Assembly (NCBI GenBank): GCA_947476555.1
Contig: CANJRI010000007.1
Coordinates: 1 to 64,000 of the forward strand
Direction of reading: 5' to 3'
Length of the DNA stretch: 64,000 nt
Source of the DNA: Caulobacteraceae bacterium
GTDB lineage: Bacteria; Pseudomonadota; Alphaproteobacteria; Caulobacterales; Caulobacteraceae
This document shows positions 41,923 through 50,731 of the stretch, piece by piece. The translations under genes and the position numbers were made by a program. The notes below the pieces were generated by a model that saw only the letters and a list, made by a program, of their open reading frames with translations, searched no databases and was not told where the DNA came from. How positions within the stretch are numbered: the stretch's first letter is position 1; each line of letters opens with the position of its first letter.

Positions 41923-43419
41923 ATGGCCGAGCCGCTGATCCTGGCGCTGGACCAGGGCACCACCAGCACCCGGGCGATCCTGTTCGACGCCGCCGGGCGG
42001 GCGCTGGCCGAGGCCGGCCGCCCGCTGCAGCAGCATTATCCCGAGGATGGCTGGGTGGAGCACGACGCGGAGGAGATCTTCCGCGCCTGCGTCGAGGTGT
42101 TGCGGGAGGCGGTGGAGAAGTCCGGCCGCGATCTCTCGGAGGTCGCCGCCATCGGCGTCACCAACCAGCGCGAGACGGTGGTGCTCTGGGACCGGGTGAG
42201 CGGGCGGCCGGTGCATAAGGCCATCGTCTGGCAGGACCGGCGCACCGAGCCACGGTGCCGGGCGCTTCGCGACACGGGCCACGAAGCCAGGGTGACCGAA
42301 CTCACCGGCCTGCTGCTGGATCCCTATTTTTCGGGGACCAAGCTGGCCTGGCTGCTGGATCAGGTCCCGGGCGCCCGGGAACGGGCGCGAGCTGGGGAGC
42401 TTCTCGCCGGGACGATCGACGCCTGGGTGATCTGGAAGCTCACGGGCGGGCGGGTCCACGCCACCGACGCCACCAACGCGTCTCGCACCCTGCTGTTCGA
42501 CATCCACGCCGGGGACTGGTCGGCGGAGCTTGGGAACCTGCTCGGTGTTCCGCTGAATATCCTTCCACAAGTCCATGATTGCGCTTCCGATTTCGGGCAT
42601 ACGGACGAGGGTGTTCTTGGCCGAGCGATCCCCATCCGCGGCGTGGCCGGCGACCAGCAGGCGGCGCTGATGGGACAGGGCTGCATCCGGCCGGGCGAGA
42701 TGAAGGCCACCTACGGCACCGGCTGCTTCATGCTGGTCAACACCGGTGAGACGGCGGCCCCGTCGCGCGCCCGGTTGCTCACCACCGTCGCCGCGCGGGT
42801 CGGCGGCCGGACCACCTACGCCCTCGAAGGGGCGATTTTCATCGCCGGCGCCGCTATCCAGTGGCTCGGCGAAGGCCTTGGGATCGCCGGTGGGCCCAAG
42901 GCGGCCGAGGCCCTGGCGGCGACGGCGCGGGAGGATCATGGCGTGGTGCTGGTGCCGGCGTTCACCGGGCTGGGCGCGCCGTGGTGGGACGCCGACGCGC
43001 GGGGCGCGCTCCTGGGGCTGACCCGCGACGCGGGCCTGGCCGAGATCGCCCAGGCCGCCTTCGATTCCTGCGCCCTGCAGACCCGGGATCTCCTTGAGGC
43101 CATGCGTGGCGATGCGCCCGGGGCCTTCGCGGCGGGCGCCGAGCTACGTATCGACGGCGGGATGTCCCGGAGTCCCTGGTTCTCGCAACGCCTGGCCGAC
43201 CTCACCGGCTTGGGTGTTTGCCGCGCCACCTACCAGGAGACCACCGCCCTGGGCGCGGCGCTGTTCGCCGGGGTTGGCGCCGGCCTCTACCGGGACGTGG
43301 CCGAGGCCGCCACCGCGCGGCCCGAAACCCAGTCCTTCGCGCCGGCCATGGAACATGCCCGGCGCGAGGCCGCCTACGTCCGCTGGCTCGACGCCGTGAC
43401 TCGGGTGCGCACCGGATAG
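41923..43419 (+). CDS. glpK: Glycerol kinase
   Basis: A 498-residue FGGY kinase. [12 protein letters not shown] starts the ATPase fold, [13 protein letters not shown] and IVWQDRRT contact glycerol, [13 protein letters not shown] and the later [20 protein letters not shown] and [10 protein letters not shown] motifs are all present, as is the FGGY-like C-terminus. It makes glycerol 3-phosphate. The gene has no glpF, glpD or regulator beside it. GAGGAACGGAGACC precedes the ATG. Confidence 0.96.
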   Translation: MAEPLILALDQGTTSTRAILFDAAGRALAEAGRPLQQHYPEDGWVEHDAEEIFRACVEVLREAVEKSGRDLSEVAAIGVTNQRETVVLWDRVSGRPVHKAIVWQDRRTEPRCRALRDTGHEARVTELTGLLLDPYFSGTKLAWLLDQVPGARERARAGELLAGTIDAWVIWKLTGGRVHATDATNASRTLLFDIHAGDWSAELGNLLGVPLNILPQVHDCASDFGHTDEGVLGRAIPIRGVAGDQQAALMGQGCIRPGEMKATYGTGCFMLVNTGETAAPSRARLLTTVAARVGGRTTYALEGAIFIAGAAIQWLGEGLGIAGGPKAAEALAATAREDHGVVLVPAFTGLGAPWWDADARGALLGLTRDAGLAEIAQAAFDSCALQTRDLLEAMRGDAPGAFAAGAELRIDGGMSRSPWFSQRLADLTGLGVCRATYQETTALGAALFAGVGAGLYRDVAEAATARPETQSFAPAMEHARREAAYVRWLDAVTRVRTG

Positions 43420-43573
43420 GCGGCCTTGCCCCCATCTCGGCGGGATGACGCTTTGCCCCCCTCACATTTCAGTCCGGCAACGCTAAGCCATTCGGTTGTC
43501 ACCGGTCCGCGTGTAGAGAAGCGGCTGATTCAGTCAGTTGAGCCGGGCCTGGCCCGCGACGGAGCATTACGGT

Positions 43574-44845
43574 TTGTTTAGACGGCACTTCTTCCTGATC
43601 GCCGCCCTGCTGATCCTCGGGGTGATGGTCGTGGCCGGTGGCTACAAGACCCTCACCATGCAGAAGGCGGGTCCGGGCGGCGGCGCCGGCGGCCCTGGCG
43701 CCGCGGCGGCCGGCGGCGGCGGTCCGGGCGGTCCCGGCGGACGACGCGGGCCGCCTGGCAAGGGCGGCGGTTTCGGCGGCGGCGCGGCGGTCAGCGCGAT
43801 CACGGCGCAGTCCCGGACCTTCATCGACACCATCGAAGTGTTGGGCGTGGCCAAGGGCCGCCAGTCCGTCACCCTGACGGCGGCCGCCAGCCAGCTGGTC
43901 GAGCGGGTCCGTTTCACCGATGGCCAGCACGTGGCCCGCGGCGCCGTGCTCGTCGAGCTTCGTGACACCGAACAGGACGCTGGCATCGCCCAGGCCGACG
44001 CCCGCCTCGTCCAGGCGGGCCGCGCCGCGGAACGCTACCGTCAGCTCGGCGAGAAGGGATTCGCGTCCAAGGCCGCTATCGACCAGTACGAAGCCGCCTT
44101 CCGCACCGCACAGGCGGACGTCGCCGCGGCCCGCGCCCGGGCCAGCGACCGGATTATCCGGGCGCCGTTCGCCGGCGTGGTGGGGCTTTCGGACATCGCT
44201 CCGGGCGCCCTGGTGACTCCCGGCGCGCCGATCGTGACGCTGGACGACGTTTCCGCCGTTCGTGTGGATTTCCAGGTGCCTGAACGTTTCGTCTCCCAGC
44301 TCAGCGAGGGTCAGACCCTCCTGGCCACGGTCGACGCCTATCCGGGGACCACCATCGCCGGCCGCATCGCCAAGCTGGACAGCCGCATCGACGAGCGAAC
44401 CCGCGCCATCACCGCGCGCGCCGAGTTCCCGAACGCCGGCGGCAAGCTCAAGCCGGGCATGCTGATCCGCGTCGGCGTCTCGCGGGGCACACGCCAGAGT
44501 CTCAGCGCGCCGGAACCGGCGGTCTCGGTGCAGGGCGACATGGCCTACGTCTACGTCATTCGCCAGCAGGGCGACCGCACGGTGGCCGAACAGCGGCCCA
44601 TCACCGCCGGGACGCGGCAGCAGGGCTTTGTGGAGATCCTCAGCGGGCTGCGGGCCGACGAGCGCATCGTCGCCGACGGCATGGACAAGGTGCAGCCGGG
44701 CATGCCCCTGCGGGTGGTGACCTCCGGTGCGCGGCCAGGCATGGCCAGTCAGGGCGGGGGCGCGCCCAACCCGGCGGCGCGTCCTCGGAGCGCCGGCCCG
44801 GTCAACCCAGGAGCGCGGCCTGACCGTCCGCGGCCGTCAGCATGA
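43574..44845 (+). CDS. RND efflux periplasmic adaptor subunit
   Basis: A 423-residue membrane-fusion protein. One N-terminal anchor helix is followed by an unusual run of about 40 residues that is nearly all Gly, Pro and Ala (GPGGGAGGPGAAAAGGGG type). Lipoyl halves (VTLTAAASQLVERV, RIIRAPFAGVVGLSDI), a helical hairpin and beta-barrel domain follow. TTG at 43574 with GGAG nine bases upstream is preferred over TTG 43538. Its stop overlaps the permease start (ATGA), so the two subunits are coupled. No outer-membrane factor gene is adjacent. Confidence 0.9.
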   Translation: MFRRHFFLIAALLILGVMVVAGGYKTLTMQKAGPGGGAGGPGAAAAGGGGPGGPGGRRGPPGKGGGFGGGAAVSAITAQSRTFIDTIEVLGVAKGRQSVTLTAAASQLVERVRFTDGQHVARGAVLVELRDTEQDAGIAQADARLVQAGRAAERYRQLGEKGFASKAAIDQYEAAFRTAQADVAAARARASDRIIRAPFAGVVGLSDIAPGALVTPGAPIVTLDDVSAVRVDFQVPERFVSQLSEGQTLLATVDAYPGTTIAGRIAKLDSRIDERTRAITARAEFPNAGGKLKPGMLIRVGVSRGTRQSLSAPEPAVSVQGDMAYVYVIRQQGDRTVAEQRPITAGTRQQGFVEILSGLRADERIVADGMDKVQPGMPLRVVTSGARPGMASQGGGAPNPAARPRSAGPVNPGARPDRPRPSA

Positions 44846-47800
44846 TGCTCTCCGACATCTCCGTCCGCCGCCCGGTTTTCGCCGCCGTGGCGGCGATCAT
44901 CCTTTGCGTGGTCGGGTTCGCCTCGTTCCTGGCCCTGCCGATCCGGGAGTTGCCGAGCATCGATCCGGTGACGGTCTCGGTCAGCACCGGCTATCCCGGC
45001 GCCTCCGCCGAGGTCATCGAAGAGCGGATCACCCAGCTCATCGAGCAGCAGGTAGCCTCGATCCCGGGGGTCGAGGAGGTGTCCTCCCAGTCCCGCGATG
45101 GCCGCTCGAACATCAACATCAACTTTGCGGTGGACCGTGACCTGGACCTCGCGGCCAGCGACGTTCGCGATGCGGTGAACCGGGTCATGAACCGGCTGCC
45201 GGAAGAGGCCGACCCGCCGCAGATCCTCAAGGCGAACGCCGACACCGCGCCGATCATCTTCATCGGCCTGACCTCCACGACGATGAAACCCCTGGAGCTG
45301 TCGGACTACGTCGAACGTAATGTCCGCCAGCGTTTCGCCACGATCCCCGGCGTCGCCCAGGTCATGATCCCGGGCCAGCAAATCTACAACATGCGCGTAT
45401 GGCTTGACCCTACCGCTATGGCTTCCCTCGGCGTGACGGTCGACGACGTCCGGACCGCGCTCAGCACCCAGAACCTGGAACTGCCCGCCGGCCAGTTGGA
45501 GGCCGCCGACAAGGACTTCACCATCCGCGTCGCGCGCAACTATGCCCGACCGGCCGATTTCGAGCGCCTGCCGATCTATCCCGGCGGCCAGGCGGCGGCC
45601 AGGACGAACCAGGGCGGAGGCGGTGCGGCCGTTGGCGGAACGGCCTCGATCGCCGGAGCGCCGCAGGGCGTCCGATCGGCGGTGACCGCCGCCGGGGTGT
45701 CCGGGGGCTATGTGATCCGCCTGGGCGACGTGGCCCGCGTGGTCGAGGAGACCAACGACGTTCGGCGCGTGTTCCGCGGGAACGGCGTCAATCAGATCGG
45801 GATCCTGATCATCCGGCAGGCGCAGGCCAATGACCTGGAGGTCGCCAAGGAAGTCCGCAAGACCATCGAGGAGGTCAACAAGACCCTGCCGCGCGGTACG
45901 GATATCCGCCTCAGCATCGACATGACTCAGTTCACCGAGCACGCCCTTAAGGAGGTGTGGGTCACCATGGGGCTGTCCCTGCTTCTGGTGGGGCTGGTGA
46001 ACTTTCTTTTCCTGGGAACTTGGCGGGCCGCGATCATCCCGACGGTCGTGGCGCCGATCTGCATCCTCTCGACCTTCATCGTCCTCGCCTCGCTGGGCTT
46101 CTCGATCAACCTCCTGACGCTGCTGGCTCTGGTCCTGGCGATCGGCCTCGTCGTCGACGACGCCATCGTGGTGACCGAGAACATCCAGCGACGGGTGGAC
46201 GATGGGGAGCCGCGGGTCGTCGCGGCTCAGCGCGGCGCGCGTCAGGTGTTCTTCGCCGTGGTGGCCACCACCCTGGTGCTGATCTCGATCTTCGCCCCCC
46301 TGATGTTCATGTCGGGCATGACCGGCAAACTGTTCGTCGAACTGGCCGTGGCCGTGGTGGCCGCCGTGTTCTTCTCGGCGGTCCTGGCGCTCAGCCTGTC
46401 GCCGATGCTGGCCTCCAAGGTGCTTAAGCCCGCCCAAGGCGAGGGCTGGATCGCGCGCACGGTCGACAGCGGCATGAACAGGCTGAAGGCCTCCTATCAC
46501 GCCTCCCTGGAGGTGCTTCTGCGGGGCCGCCTCGCCAGTATTTCGGCTGTCGGCCTCGTGGTGTTCCTGTCGGCCGTCTCGGTTGGCCTCTTCATGGTCC
46601 TGCCCAAGGAGATGACCCCGACCGAGGATCGCGGGCGATTGTCTGTCCAAGTGAACGCGCCTGAAGGGGCCAGCTTCGATTACATGCTGAAGCCCTTCCA
46701 GCAGGTCGAGGCCCGGTTGCTGGAATTGCAGCGCCAGGGCGTGATCGAGCGGGTCAATTCCCAGGCGGGCGGCGGCGGCGGTTTTGGTGGCGGCTTCAAT
46801 TCCGGGAACTTTACGGTGTTGCTGCCGCAGGGCCGCGACCGCAAGGGGACGTCAGACGAGCTTGCGGCCCAACTGAACCGCGAGTTCTCCTCCATCACGG
46901 CCGCCCGCGTGCAGGCTCAGCCCCAGCAAGGCTTCGGCGGCGGGCGAGGCGGCGGCCCCGGGGGCGGCAACGGCATCATCCTCGTGGCGCTGGGCAACGA
47001 TTATGCGGAGATCGCCGCGGCGATGCAGCCGCTTAGGGCGGCGGCCGAGGCCAACCCGGGCTTCCAGCGCGTCAACCTCAACTACGATCCCACCAGCCCC
47101 CGCGTCCGCGTCGAAATCGATCGGGAGAAGGCCGCTGCGCTGGGAGTCACGCCACAGTCCATTGGCCGGGCCTTGCAGTCGCTATTCGGCTCTGAGCGGG
47201 CGACCACCTACATCCGTGGCGGGCAGGAGTACGACGTGGTCCTGCAGGTGGAGCGCGCCCAACGCCAGGACGAGGAGGATCTCAACAAGATCTATGTCCG
47301 CAGCAACGGCGGCGTGCTGGTTCCTCTGTCGACGGTGACGACGACACGGATGTCGGGCGACACGCCCGATCGCCGGCGGGAGGATCGCCAGCGGGCCGTC
47401 TCGATCTTCGCCCAGCTCGCCCCGGGCTACACCGTCGGCGAGGCGATCTCCTTCTTTGAGGCCGAGATGGCCCGCCAGCCGAACCCGATGCCCTACAAGT
47501 GGCGGGGCGCGGCCAAGGACTATCTGGAGGCCGGCAGCGCGGTCGGCGTCGCGTTCGGCATGGCCCTATTGCTGGTCTTCCTGGTGCTGGCGGCCCAGTT
47601 CGAAAGCTGGGTGCACCCCTCGGTGATCATGTTGACGGTGCCAGTGGCGGCCGTCGGTGGGCTGTTCGGGCTGTTGATCACCGGCTCGAGCGTCAACCTC
47701 TACAGTCAGATCGGTCTGATCATCCTGGTCGGGATCGCGGCCAAGAACGGCATCCTCATCGTCGAGTTCGCCAACCAGCTCCGCGACCAGGGCCTGGCGA

Positions 47801-48102
47801 TCCGCGAGGCGGTGATCGAGTCCGCGGCCCTGCGTCTGCGGCCGATCATCATGACCTCGATCTCGGCCGCCGCCGGCTCGATCCCGCTGATCGCCTGGGG
47901 CGGAGACGGTGGCGAGGCGCGCAGGACCATCGGCGTGACCATCTTCTTCGGGGCGATCTTCGCGACCATGGTCACGCTGTTCATCGTGCCGGTGTTCTAC
48001 AACATGGTGGCGAGGTTCACCGCCTCGCCGCACGCCACGGCGCGGCGCATCGAGGCGTTCGAAGAGGCCGAGAAGTCTCGCCTCGCCAACGCCGCCGAAT
48101 AA
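44842..48102 (+). CDS. RND efflux permease (AcrB/MexB-type superfamily)
   Basis: A 1086-residue inner-membrane pump with 12 helices and two large periplasmic loops. The proton-relay helix has LALVLAIGLVVDDAIVVTEN. Distinctive glycine-rich insertions occur near residues 255-275 (NQGGGGAAVGG), 642-652 (GGGGGFGGGF) and 696-708 (GFGGGRGGGPGGG), in porter and docking regions. It exports hydrophobic compounds with the adaptor upstream. Translation is coupled (ATGA). The substrate is unknown. Confidence 0.95.
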   Translation: MMLSDISVRRPVFAAVAAIILCVVGFASFLALPIRELPSIDPVTVSVSTGYPGASAEVIEERITQLIEQQVASIPGVEEVSSQSRDGRSNININFAVDRDLDLAASDVRDAVNRVMNRLPEEADPPQILKANADTAPIIFIGLTSTTMKPLELSDYVERNVRQRFATIPGVAQVMIPGQQIYNMRVWLDPTAMASLGVTVDDVRTALSTQNLELPAGQLEAADKDFTIRVARNYARPADFERLPIYPGGQAAARTNQGGGGAAVGGTASIAGAPQGVRSAVTAAGVSGGYVIRLGDVARVVEETNDVRRVFRGNGVNQIGILIIRQAQANDLEVAKEVRKTIEEVNKTLPRGTDIRLSIDMTQFTEHALKEVWVTMGLSLLLVGLVNFLFLGTWRAAIIPTVVAPICILSTFIVLASLGFSINLLTLLALVLAIGLVVDDAIVVTENIQRRVDDGEPRVVAAQRGARQVFFAVVATTLVLISIFAPLMFMSGMTGKLFVELAVAVVAAVFFSAVLALSLSPMLASKVLKPAQGEGWIARTVDSGMNRLKASYHASLEVLLRGRLASISAVGLVVFLSAVSVGLFMVLPKEMTPTEDRGRLSVQVNAPEGASFDYMLKPFQQVEARLLELQRQGVIERVNSQAGGGGGFGGGFNSGNFTVLLPQGRDRKGTSDELAAQLNREFSSITAARVQAQPQQGFGGGRGGGPGGGNGIILVALGNDYAEIAAAMQPLRAAAEANPGFQRVNLNYDPTSPRVRVEIDREKAAALGVTPQSIGRALQSLFGSERATTYIRGGQEYDVVLQVERAQRQDEEDLNKIYVRSNGGVLVPLSTVTTTRMSGDTPDRRREDRQRAVSIFAQLAPGYTVGEAISFFEAEMARQPNPMPYKWRGAAKDYLEAGSAVGVAFGMALLLVFLVLAAQFESWVHPSVIMLTVPVAAVGGLFGLLITGSSVNLYSQIGLIILVGIAAKNGILIVEFANQLRDQGLAIREAVIESAALRLRPIIMTSISAAAGSIPLIAWGGDGGEARRTIGVTIFFGAIFATMVTLFIVPVFYNMVARFTASPHATARRIEAFEEAEKSRLANAAE

Positions 48103-48105
48103 TCC

Positions 48106-48137
48106 AAAAAAACGGCCTCCCCGGGCAGGGGAGGCCG
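48106..48137 (-). terminator. Rho-independent terminator
   Basis: CGGCCTCCCC, loop GGGCA, GGGGAGGCCG; on the minus strand it is followed by seven T residues (48112-48106). The ten-pair stem and T-run make a classical terminator for the minus-strand cytochrome c gene, and it may also stop plus-strand efflux transcripts. Confidence 0.85.
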
Positions 48138-48183
48138 AGATCGCATAGAGCCGGGACCGGGGGGGATAGGGGTCCTGGCGACC

Positions 48184-48204
48184 GTTCGCGGCAATGCCGC
48201 GAAC
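48184..48204. other. Perfect hairpin in the efflux/cytochrome gap
   Basis: GTTCGCGGC-AAT-GCCGCGAAC forms a nine-pair stem with a three-base loop, about 106 bases after the cytochrome c stop and 47 bases past the terminator at 48106. No T-run follows. It may be a protein-binding palindrome or an RNA 3' structure. Nothing else is identifiable between 48138 and 48309. Confidence 0.4.
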
Positions 48205-48309
48205 CGGGGGGATGTCGACTGGGCAGATATGTTCGACAGCTCACGATGCGCCGCTCCAGCACACCCGTCAAGGTTGTCGTTTGCGCCCAAGCACGCAATG
48301 GGCAGGGCG

Positions 48310-48768
48310 TTATGGCGCGGGCGGACTCTCGAGCATCAGATAGGCGATGACGTCGATCCGCTCCTGCGCCGCCTTGAGGCCGACGAAGGACATCTTGGTC
48401 CCCGGAACGACCGCCCTCGGCTCAGCCAGGTACGCGTCGAGCTTGGCTGGCTCCCAAACCAAGCCTGCCTGACGCATGGGGGCGGAATAGGCGTAGCCCG
48501 GCAGGGCGCCGGCGGGGCGTCCGACGACGCCGTGCAGGTTGGGGCCTGTCAGGTTCGCCCCGCCCGCGGTCACGGTGTGGCAGGAGCGGCACTGGCGGAA
48601 CAGCGCCCTTCCGTTCTCGAGGTCGGCGGTGCTGTAGGGCGCCGGCAAGGCGGCCTGGGCGGCCTTCAGCTCCTCGGGGCTGCGTTCGGGCGGGGCCGGC
48701 GCGCCGCCGCCGCAACCCGCCAGGCCGGCGGCGAGGATGAGAGCGGTGGCGGTTGCGGACAGGCGCAC
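48310..48768 (-). CDS. Class I cytochrome c, lipoprotein
   Basis: A 152-residue exported cytochrome. The lipoprotein signal is RLSATATALILAAGLAGC. The heme motif is CRSCH and the distal Met is in GTKMSFVG, with NGRALFRQCRSCHTV typical of cytochrome c-552/c2-like proteins. GTG at 48768 with CGGAG upstream is preferred to ATG 48795, because it places a proper lipoprotein signal at the N-terminus. It carries electrons in the periplasm; its partner is unknown. Confidence 0.87.
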   Translation of the reverse strand: MRLSATATALILAAGLAGCGGGAPAPPERSPEELKAAQAALPAPYSTADLENGRALFRQCRSCHTVTAGGANLTGPNLHGVVGRPAGALPGYAYSAPMRQAGLVWEPAKLDAYLAEPRAVVPGTKMSFVGLKAAQERIDVIAYLMLESPPAP

Positions 48769-48803
48769 GGGGAACTCCGGAAAAATGGGCGGCAAGCTCT
48801 ATC

Positions 48804-49256
48804 CTAGGGGCGACGCCTGCGCCAGCGCTGCACGGCTTCGTCCAGGGCCTGGAGGAACCTGGATCTGTCCGAACGGTCGAACGGGCGGGGGCCGCCGGTG
48901 ATCTCACCTGTCGAACGGATGTGCTCCATGATCGACCGCTGGGCGAGGGCTGCTCCGATGGAGTCGATGGTGAAAGCCCGGCCGTTGGGGGCGATCGCCG
49001 CGGCGCCGGCCTTCAGGGCCCGTTCGGCGAGGGGAATGTCGTTGGTGACGACGATATCGCCCGGCTGGGCGTGCTCGGCGATCCAGTCGTCGGCCACGTC
49101 GGGCCCGGCGTCCACCACCACCGCCTCGATCCGCGCCGAGGCTGGCAGGCGGATGAAGCTGTTGGAGACCACGAAGGTATGGAGGTCATAGCGGTCCGCG
49201 ACCTTGAAGACCTCGTCCTTCACGGGGCAGGCGTCGGCGTCCACGAAGATCCGCAT
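48804..49256 (-). CDS. YaiI/YqxD family protein (DUF188)
   Basis: A 150-residue DUF188 protein with a PIN-like fold: MRIFVDADACPVKDEVFKVAD, VVDAGPDVADDWIAEHAQPGDIVVTNDIPLAERAL and GRAFTIDSIGAALAQRSIMEHIR. The family is widespread and its activity is not established, though the Asp residues suggest a metal-dependent nuclease. It is followed by the cytochrome c gene on the same strand. Confidence 0.93.
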   Translation of the reverse strand: MRIFVDADACPVKDEVFKVADRYDLHTFVVSNSFIRLPASARIEAVVVDAGPDVADDWIAEHAQPGDIVVTNDIPLAERALKAGAAAIAPNGRAFTIDSIGAALAQRSIMEHIRSTGEITGGPRPFDRSDRSRFLQALDEAVQRWRRRRP

Positions 49257-49278
49257 GCCCTTCGCCTACCCTCGGAAC

Positions 49279-49303
49279 GGAACCTTGGCCAGCCTTGGCC
49301 GTT
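49279..49303 (+). promoter_or_regulatory. EcfG (general stress sigma) promoter, perfect match
   Basis: GGAAC (49279-49283), 16 bases, CGTT (49300-49303). This is a full consensus match, 28 bases before the GTG of the small membrane protein gene, in the divergent gap with DUF188. A second GGAAC at 49274 overlaps the first. Confidence 0.7.
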
Positions 49304-49331
49304 GGCGGTTTCTGCGCAGGGGAGCCTCGCC

Positions 49332-49661
49332 GTGTTTCGCAAACCTGTCGTTCCGCAAGGTGGCTTCGATAGCCTGCCGGAGCGCCCCGGCCGCCGTACG
49401 GCCGGCCTTCTCAACCATTCCACTGACAGGCTGGTCCTGGCGGCCCATCGGCTGGCCGTGCGGCTGGACTGGATCCCCCAGGAGTTCGCCACCGCCCATC
49501 CGGTCGATGAGAGCGACCCCAAGGCCGTGACCGCGGAGTGGCGGCGCCTGGCCAAGCTCTGGGCCGACTACAACGGGGAAACCCTGTTCGCCCTGAAGGC
49601 CGGAGCCCTGATGCTGGGTGTGGGGCTGGGCGCGGTCCTGCTCCTGGTGGCCATTCTCTGA
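49332..49661 (+). CDS. Small C-terminally anchored membrane protein, stress regulated
   Basis: A 109-residue protein, not recognised. A soluble, charged N-terminal part (LVLAAHRLAVRLDWIPQEF, EWRRLAKLWADYNGETLF) ends in one transmembrane helix (residues about 90-109), so it should sit in the inner membrane with its bulk in the cytoplasm. The start is GTG with GGGGAG eight bases upstream. It has a perfect EcfG promoter, which suggests a role in the general stress response. Confidence 0.65.
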   Translation: MFRKPVVPQGGFDSLPERPGRRTAGLLNHSTDRLVLAAHRLAVRLDWIPQEFATAHPVDESDPKAVTAEWRRLAKLWADYNGETLFALKAGALMLGVGLGAVLLLVAIL

Positions 49662-49778
49662 TAGCCTCACCGGCGACCAACCGCTCAACTCACGGGCGGT
49701 TGTGGGGGACCCGGCGGCGGCGCTAGCTGACACGAAGCGTCATCACGGGGCGGGGGCGCTCTGGAGCTGACCCAGCGA

Positions 49779-50537
49779 ATGCCGAGCGACGCCAAGCAAG
49801 CTTCCCGCCGGCGCAGGACCGCCGAGCCGTCCTCGGTCGCGGTGGCCGCGGCCAAGGCCCTGCGCCGGGAGATCCTCACGCGTAGCGACGACCAGATGTT
49901 CCTCGGCTCCGAGGACGATCTGGTCCGCTGGTTGGGGATAAGCCGCCCCACCTTCCGCCAGGCGGCCCGCCTGCTGGAATACGAGGAGCTGCTGGTGATC
50001 CGCCGTGGCGTCGGCGGCGGGTTCTTCGGCCGCAAGCCCAGCGTCGAGGCGGTGGCCCGGATGGCCGAGCTTTACCTGGTGGCCCAGGACGCCAGCTATC
50101 CCGACATCGTCCAGGTGCAGGCCGTCCTGGAGGGCGAGATCCTCCGCCGCATCGTCGCCCGGCCGGACCCCGAGGCTCGCGGCCGGCTGGCGGCCTATGT
50201 CCGCGACGATCCACGTCTCAGAGCGCCACACGATCTGAAGGAGGCCGTCCGCGCCATCGACGGCTATTGGCGGTTGGCGGCGGAACTGGCCGGCAGCCCG
50301 GCGCTGTCGCTCTTCCTGCGGGCCTCGCAGTCCTACGGCTACCGGGCCTCGCGCCTTCGGCTGACCGCGCCCCGCCTGGAATTCTACGCCGGGTGGCTGG
50401 CGAAGCTGTCGGCCGCGCTGCAGGCCGGCGACCTCGACGCCTCGTTGGCTCTCACCCGCGAGCGCTTCGCTGTGGTGCGGGGCTGGTTCGACGAACCGCC
50501 CACGCCCGATCCGATCGGGGATGCGCCGGCGGCTTAG
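49779..50537 (+). CDS. GntR/FadR-type (FCD domain) transcription regulator
   Basis: A 252-residue regulator. The N-terminal winged helix is LGSEDDLVRWLGISRPTFRQAARLLEYEELLVIRRGVGGGFFG. The C-terminal FCD-like helical domain (residues about 85-235) has YPDIVQVQAVLEGEILRRIVA and a Tyr/Arg-rich ligand pocket. Such regulators sense acyl-CoA or organic acids. No target operon is adjacent. The preceding gap has no clear operator. Confidence 0.83.
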   Translation: MPSDAKQASRRRRTAEPSSVAVAAAKALRREILTRSDDQMFLGSEDDLVRWLGISRPTFRQAARLLEYEELLVIRRGVGGGFFGRKPSVEAVARMAELYLVAQDASYPDIVQVQAVLEGEILRRIVARPDPEARGRLAAYVRDDPRLRAPHDLKEAVRAIDGYWRLAAELAGSPALSLFLRASQSYGYRASRLRLTAPRLEFYAGWLAKLSAALQAGDLDASLALTRERFAVVRGWFDEPPTPDPIGDAPAA

Positions 50538-50558
50538 GCCAGCGTCCGCAAGGCGGGA

Positions 50559-50634
50559 TGGTGCCGGATGCAGGACTCGAACCCGCGACCTTCGGTTTAC
50601 AAAACCGCTGCTCTACCAGCTGAGCTAATCCGGC
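50559..50634 (-). tRNA. tRNA-Thr (UGU)
   Basis: A 76-nt cloverleaf on the minus strand. The acceptor GCCGGAT pairs with ATCCGGC, the D-arm is GCTC/GAGC, the anticodon loop TTTGTAA carries TGT, the T-arm is GCGGG/CCTGC with TTCGAGT, and CCA is encoded. It lies between the GntR-type regulator and the TPR glycosyltransferase genes. Confidence 0.95.
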
Positions 50635-50731
50635 GCGCCGCTGGCTGTATGGGAAAATCTTGGCTCCGCGGCAATGACCAGCTTGCCTCAGGCCGCTGGA
50701 TCGCCGCCCGCTGACCGGCTACGCCAGAGCC

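Noticed and set aside
44749-46650. 633-codon minus-strand frame opposite the RND permease
   Set aside because: The sequence is His/Asp/Arg-rich low-complexity text produced by reading the opposite strand of a GC-rich membrane protein gene.
47997-48298. Two short minus-strand frames after the RND permease gene
   Set aside because: They run across the terminator hairpin and lack ribosome sites; no plausible protein.
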